A stretch of 17,442 nucleotides of DNA from Gammaproteobacteria bacterium RIFCSPHIGHO2_02_FULL_42_13 (GTDB lineage Bacteria > Pseudomonadota > Gammaproteobacteria > UBA12402): contig MGXQ01000040.1 in assembly GCA_001801405.1 (NCBI GenBank), positions 10,770 to 28,211 of the forward strand, in the 5' to 3' direction. Below the pieces are notes generated by a model that was given only the letters and a program-made list of their open reading frames with translations, did no database searches and was not told the origin of the DNA. This document shows positions 13,711 through 17,442 of the stretch, piece by piece; the first letter of the stretch is position 1; each line of letters opens with the position of its first letter. The translations under genes and the position numbers were made by a program.

Positions 13711-14377
13711 TATTTAATTCCTCTAACACGTGCTGTGCTGCATCTTGTTCCGCTCGACGTCGACTCGTACCTTCACCCATCACTGAATGATCTAATAATT
13801 TAACACAACATTGCACCACAAATGTTTGCGCATGTTCCACACCGGTTACCGAAACTAATTCATATTCAGGCAATGGAAATTGCCGCGCTTGTGCTAATTC
13901 CTGCAACTGCGACTTAGGATCTTTGTGCACATCCTCTAATGAGACGGACTCTAATCGATCCTGATACCAGGCCACAACTGTCTGATAAGAAACATCCATC
14001 CCACTATCAAGATAAATAGCACCAATAATCGCCTCGACAGTATCGGCCAAAATTGATGAACGCATCGCACCACCCGAGCGCCGCTCTCCATCACCTAATG
14101 AAATGATAGCGCTTAGATTAAATGTTTGTGCGATATCGGTTAAACAATTGCTATTGACCAAATTAGCGCGTAACCGACTTAAGTCTCCCTCCGTTGCCGC
14201 CGGAAGGCGTTTAAATAATTCCGACGCAATGACAAAATTAAGAATAGAATCACCCAGAAATTCTAAGCGTTCATTATGCGGTTTACCCGCACTACGATGA
14301 CGCAATGCTTCTTCCAATAAACTTTTATTCTTAAATTGATAGTTTATTGCTTTCATTAATGTCTGTAATTTTTCCAT
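13700..14377 (-). CDS. rnc: Ribonuclease III
   Basis: RNase III cuts double-stranded RNA in rRNA precursors and some mRNAs. The 225-residue protein (226 in E. coli) has the signature NERLEFLGDS at 35-44 with metal ligands E36 and D43. It also has DTVEAIIGAIYLD from D112 with E115, and a C-terminal dsRNA-binding domain starting at DPKSQLQELAQ and ending GEGTSRRRAEQDAAQHVLEE. A weak AGGT precedes the ATG. The gap to lepB is 144 bp and contains a GC-rich dispersed repeat, whereas lepB and rnc are usually closer. It overlaps era by 11 bp. Confidence 0.97.
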   Translation of the reverse strand: MEKLQTLMKAINYQFKNKSLLEEALRHRSAGKPHNERLEFLGDSILNFVIASELFKRLPAATEGDLSRLRANLVNSNCLTDIAQTFNLSAIISLGDGERRSGGAMRSSILADTVEAIIGAIYLDSGMDVSYQTVVAWYQDRLESVSLEDVHKDPKSQLQELAQARQFPLPEYELVSVTGVEHAQTFVVQCCVKLLDHSVMGEGTSRRRAEQDAAQHVLEELNNAK

Positions 14378-14413
14378 GTTATTACCTATTTATGCTTATC
14401 TAGCGTAATTCTT

Positions 14414-14511
14414 CTGGATCCCGGATATTTTGATGTATTATACTGGATCCTCGGATATCACGCCTGCGGCGTGATTCCAAGGACTGCGCTGCGCTTGATT
14501 CCGGGATGACA
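14414..14511. repeat. Dispersed palindromic repeat of the TGGATCCCGG...CCGGGATGAC type
   Basis: CTGGATCCCGG at 14414-14424 is repeated as CTGGATCCTCGG at 14443-14454 with the same ATAT following. The element continues through a perfect hairpin ATCACGCC-TGC-GGCGTGAT (14457-14475) and a GCGCTGCGC stretch to CCGGGATGAC at 14501-14510, which can pair with the left arm. Such GGATCC...GGGATGAC palindromes are, from general knowledge, common in several alpha- and gammaproteobacterial genomes. Here a partial left copy precedes a complete one, between lepB and rnc. Confidence 0.6.
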
Positions 14512-14521
14512 AAGATGTGTA

Positions 14522-15295
14522 TTATATCCACGTCCCAATTCTCGACCACCTCACCCAATGTTTTTGTTTATCCCAACTCATCCAAATAAAAAACGCTTTT
14601 CCAATCAAATCTCTTTCCGGCACAAAACCCCAAAAACGACTATCTTCACTGCCATCACGATTATCGCCCATCATAAAATACTGACCTTTCGGCACCATTA
14701 TATCATAGACATATGAATCTTTTTTTGCTGGATTGATCTGAATATTATGGGCAACACCCTCTAAATTTTCTTGCATAATAGTCACAGGAAATGTCATGGT
14801 CGGCGGCTCATAATCGATACCTTTGCCTACCCCTGTCTGTTTCATCTCCTGACCATTAATATATAACGTTTTATTTTTATAAACGAGATGATCGCCCGGC
14901 AATCCAACCACGCGTTTAACAAAATCCACCCGAGTATCCGCCGGAAACTCAAATACCACAATGTCACCACGCTTGGGATTGCTAATCGACACGATCTTTT
15001 TGTTGATGACGGGCAAGCGCAACCCATATGCAAATTGATTCACCGCCAAAAAATCACCCGGCTGCACCGTCGGCTCTAAGGAACCCGTGGGTACTGTAAA
15101 GGGCTGAATGATAAATGAACGAATCACAAGCACCGCCAATAATATCGGAAAAAATGAACGCGAATAATCAACATACCCAGGCTCTTTTTTTCCTATTTCT
15201 TTGCGCGCACATGCAAAAAACATTTTATCTACAGCCCAAATCACACCACTTACAAACGTTAAAACAACTAATGCCAACGGAAAATAAAAATTCAT
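14522..15295 (-). CDS. lepB: Signal peptidase I LepB
   Basis: LepB removes signal peptides from exported proteins on the outer face of the inner membrane. The 257-residue protein has two hydrophobic segments (about 4-24 and 48-66) and the nucleophile S72 in VPTGSLEPTVQPGD. The general base is K127 in DFVKRVVGLPGD, followed by the conserved MGDNRDGSEDSRFWGFVPE. Leu follows the catalytic Ser where E. coli has Met (SGSM). It is shorter than E. coli LepB (324), mainly from smaller periplasmic insertions, which is common outside the enterobacteria. It starts 1 nt after the lepA stop (TGA-A-ATG), and GGAG lies 10 nt upstream, inside lepA. Confidence 0.96.
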   Translation of the reverse strand: MNFYFPLALVVLTFVSGVIWAVDKMFFACARKEIGKKEPGYVDYSRSFFPILLAVLVIRSFIIQPFTVPTGSLEPTVQPGDFLAVNQFAYGLRLPVINKKIVSISNPKRGDIVVFEFPADTRVDFVKRVVGLPGDHLVYKNKTLYINGQEMKQTGVGKGIDYEPPTMTFPVTIMQENLEGVAHNIQINPAKKDSYVYDIMVPKGQYFMMGDNRDGSEDSRFWGFVPERDLIGKAFFIWMSWDKQKHWVRWSRIGTWI

Positions 15296-15296
15296 T

Positions 15297-17096
15297 TCAC
15301 TTTTTCTCCACTTTTAAAATTGCTAAAAAGGCTTCTTGCGGTAATTCGACTTTGCCGACACGCTTCATTCGTTTTTTACCCGCTTTTTGTTTTTTTAATA
15401 ATTTTTGTTTTCGACTGATATCCCCACCATAACATTTTGCCAACACGTTTTTACGCAACGCTTTGACGGTCGTGCGCGCAATAATCTGGCCACCAATCGC
15501 CGCCTGAATAGCCACTTCAAACATCTGGCGCGGAATAATCTCTTTTAATGATCGCGTCAACTCTTGACCGCGATGATACGCACCATCGCGATGCACGATG
15601 GATGCCAGCGCATCAACCTTTTCACCATTCACTAAAATTTCTAACTTAATCAAATCGGCTAACTGAAAGCGCGTAAATGCATAATCCAACGAAGCATAGC
15701 CGCGACTGATTGATTTTAGTCGATCAAAAAAATCTAATACCACTTCACTCATCGGTAATTCATAGCTAATCGCCACATGATTACCGTGATACACCATGCT
15801 TTTTTGTACACCGCGCCGCTCCATACATAACGTAATCACATCCCCTAAATATTCTTGCGGCACCAAAATATTTGCCAACACAATTGGCTCGCGAATTTCT
15901 TGGATCATGTTCGCAACCGGCAATTTAGATGGATTATCAATATGCAATGTTTCACGTTGCAACGTGAACACCTCATAAATAACGCTCGGCGCTGTCGTAA
16001 TTAAGTTTAAATCATATTCTCTCTCTAAACGTTCTTGCACGATTTCCATGTGCAACATCCCCAAAAAACCACAACGAAACCCAAACCCTAATGCTTCTGA
16101 TGTCTCCGGTTCATACACTAACGATGCGTCGTTTAAACTTAATTTTTCTAATGCATCACGAAAATATTCATAGTCATCGGAATCCACTGGAAACAAACCC
16201 GCAAATACTTGTGGCCGCACTTTTTTAAACCCCGGCAATGCCTTATCCGCCGGATGATGCAAATGTGTTAACGTATCGCCAACCGGCGCACCATGCAAAT
16301 CTTTAACACCAGCAACCACATAACCCACTTCACCGGCAGATAATATTCCCTTGGGTTGTCGCTTGGGTGTAAAGACACCCAGCTCATCAACCTGTTGTGA
16401 TTTTTTCACCGACATCGCAATCACTTTATCTTTCACGCACAACGTACCTTGCATCACGCGCACGAGCGACACCACGCCCAAATAATTATCGAACCAAGAA
16501 TCAATAATCAGCGCTTGTAACGGTGCATCCGCATCACCCTTTGGCGACGGCACACGAGCAATGATCTCTTCTAAAATATCGTCGACACCGGTACCTTGTT
16601 TTGCGCTCACACGAATTGCATTTTTGGCATCGAGCCCAATAATTTCTTCAATTTCTGAAATCACACGCTCAGGTTCAATTTGTGGTAAATCAATTTTATT
16701 TAAAACCGGAATCACTTCCAAACCCTGTTCAATCGCCATATAACACACCGCAACCGTTTGCGCTTCAACGCCTTGCGCGGCATCCACCACCAACAACGCC
16801 CCTTCACAAGCCGATAACGAACGCGACACTTCATACGCAAAATCCACATGCCCCGGCGTATCAATAAAATTAAGCTGATATGTTTGACCATCTTTCGCTT
16901 TGTAATTCAATGCGACACTTTGTGCTTTAATCGTAATACCGCGCTCACGTTCAATGTCCATCGAATCGAGCACTTGCGATCCCATTTCACGATCAGACAA
17001 CCCACCACATAATTGAATAAATCGATCGGCCAACGTCGACTTACCATGATCGATATGGGCGATAATTGAAAAGTTTCGAATGTTTTCTGGTGTCAT
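15297..17096 (-). CDS. lepA: Elongation factor 4 LepA
   Basis: LepA (EF4) is a ribosome-bound GTPase that affects initiation and back-translocation. Starting at the ATG at 17096 it has 599 residues, exactly the length of the E. coli protein. Visible are P-loop AHIDHGKS (13-20), switch ERGITIKAQ, DTPGHVDF, NKIDLP, the domain III region GFGFRCGFLGMLHMEIVQERLERE, and the LepA-specific C-terminal domain with CYGGDISRKQKLLKKQKAGK. The frame stays open to a TTG at 17105, but that would overlap the upstream gene more and gives a nonstandard N-terminus. The stop of the upstream dehydrogenase and this start form TAATG, a one-base overlap suggesting coupling. GGAAG lies 10 nt before the ATG. It heads the lep-rnc-era-recO series. 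Confidence 0.97.
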   Translation of the reverse strand: MTPENIRNFSIIAHIDHGKSTLADRFIQLCGGLSDREMGSQVLDSMDIERERGITIKAQSVALNYKAKDGQTYQLNFIDTPGHVDFAYEVSRSLSACEGALLVVDAAQGVEAQTVAVCYMAIEQGLEVIPVLNKIDLPQIEPERVISEIEEIIGLDAKNAIRVSAKQGTGVDDILEEIIARVPSPKGDADAPLQALIIDSWFDNYLGVVSLVRVMQGTLCVKDKVIAMSVKKSQQVDELGVFTPKRQPKGILSAGEVGYVVAGVKDLHGAPVGDTLTHLHHPADKALPGFKKVRPQVFAGLFPVDSDDYEYFRDALEKLSLNDASLVYEPETSEALGFGFRCGFLGMLHMEIVQERLEREYDLNLITTAPSVIYEVFTLQRETLHIDNPSKLPVANMIQEIREPIVLANILVPQEYLGDVITLCMERRGVQKSMVYHGNHVAISYELPMSEVVLDFFDRLKSISRGYASLDYAFTRFQLADLIKLEILVNGEKVDALASIVHRDGAYHRGQELTRSLKEIIPRQMFEVAIQAAIGGQIIARTTVKALRKNVLAKCYGGDISRKQKLLKKQKAGKKRMKRVGKVELPQEAFLAILKVEKK

Positions 17097-17442
17097 TAAA
17101 TACAATCTTCCAAAATTATTTTTGTGCTTTCCAATGTCACTTCATCTCTATTCTGCATCATAGAATTTTTATGTCGCATCAAACGATCGGCTAACTCAGG
17201 AATCACACTTTTATCAATATCATAATCACTCAAATATGTTTTAACGCCGAGCGATTCAAAAAACTCACGTGTTTTTTCGATTGCTTTGTCAATACCCGCG
17301 TCACCCTTGTGAATACCCCAAACACGCTCGGCATATTTTAACAATTTTTTGCGCTTTAACTCTTTGCGTTTATGCCAAAGAGCCGGCAACACAATCGCCA
17401 ACGTCACACCGTGATCCAGATTAAATTTAGCCGTTAACTCAT
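17096..17442 (-). CDS. Iron-containing alcohol dehydrogenase, YqhD-like, C-terminal part (cut by window edge)
   Basis: The frame runs in from beyond the window end and gives the last 115 residues of a group III alcohol dehydrogenase. ELTAKFNLDHGVTLAIVLPALW, KLLKYAERVWGI, AIEKTREFFESLGVKTYLSDY and the final EVTLESTKIILE parallel the C-terminus of E. coli YqhD, an NADPH-dependent aldehyde reductase. The His in NLDH corresponds to one metal ligand of that family; the other ligands, NAD(P)-binding part and start are outside the window. The GTG at 17407 is internal, not a start. The stop overlaps the lepA start by one base (TAATG), so the two genes appear to be co-transcribed, an unusual partnership for lepA. 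Confidence 0.88.
   Translation of the reverse strand, partial: ELTAKFNLDHGVTLAIVLPALWHKRKELKRKKLLKYAERVWGIHKGDAGIDKAIEKTREFFESLGVKTYLSDYDIDKSVIPELADRLMRHKNSMMQNRDEVTLESTKIILEDCI

Noticed and set aside
17097..17105. TTG start for lepA at 17105
   Set aside because: The ATG at 17096 gives exactly 599 residues, the E. coli LepA length, and a typical TAATG junction.

Overview
The window looks like chromosomal DNA from an AT-rich gammaproteobacterium. The evidence is gene order: (fimV)-truA-accD-folC-dedD, rlmD-relA-mazG and lepA-lepB-rnc-era-recO are classic gammaproteobacterial neighbourhoods, and relA is the monofunctional EFDD type found beside a separate spoT in that class. AT-rich codon choice, several lost or altered catalytic residues and many intergenic palindromic repeats fit a host-associated lineage, perhaps near Legionellales/Coxiellaceae, but that placement is a guess. 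No rRNA, tRNA, CRISPR array, prophage or complete insertion sequence is visible.

Layout. Positions 1-3624 hold a minus-strand operon with a promoter near 3600: a miniature FimV (membrane segment plus the FimV C-terminal TPR-like motif), truA, accD, folC and the start of a DedD/SPOR-type membrane protein cut by the window edge. Positions 3631-5361 are accessory, also minus strand: an unrecognised 149-residue protein, a cluster of four GC-rich hairpins, and a haloalkane-dehalogenase-family protein whose nucleophile Asp is Gly. Positions 5700-10553 are the plus-strand block rlmD-relA-mazG-hpt. The final gene is a lone BarA/GacS-like HPt protein with its own near-consensus promoter. Positions 10554-11025 are a convergent junction packed with palindromes, one of which runs into the 3' end of prmB. 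Positions 10988-17442 are the minus-strand series yqhD-like (partial)-lepA-lepB-rnc-era-recO-prmB.

The most unusual feature is a dispersed intergenic repeat. Four copies of exactly 78 bp align without gaps. Each carries two copies of the odd palindrome AGCTC-N-GAGCT 57 bp apart, and further degenerate or fused copies occur. They sit around rlmD, at the hpt/prmB junction, between prmB and recO and between recO and era. One degenerate arm supplies the stop codon of rlmD.

Functionally the window is mostly core metabolism and information processing: fatty acid synthesis (AccD), folate (FolC), RNA modification and processing (TruA, RlmD, RNase III, Era), stringent response and nucleotide clean-up (RelA, MazG), translation (LepA, PrmB), secretion (LepB) and repair (RecO). 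The parts deserving attention are the repeat families, the apparent pseudo-dehalogenase, the mini-FimV, the stand-alone HPt protein and a MazG whose C-terminal active site is altered.
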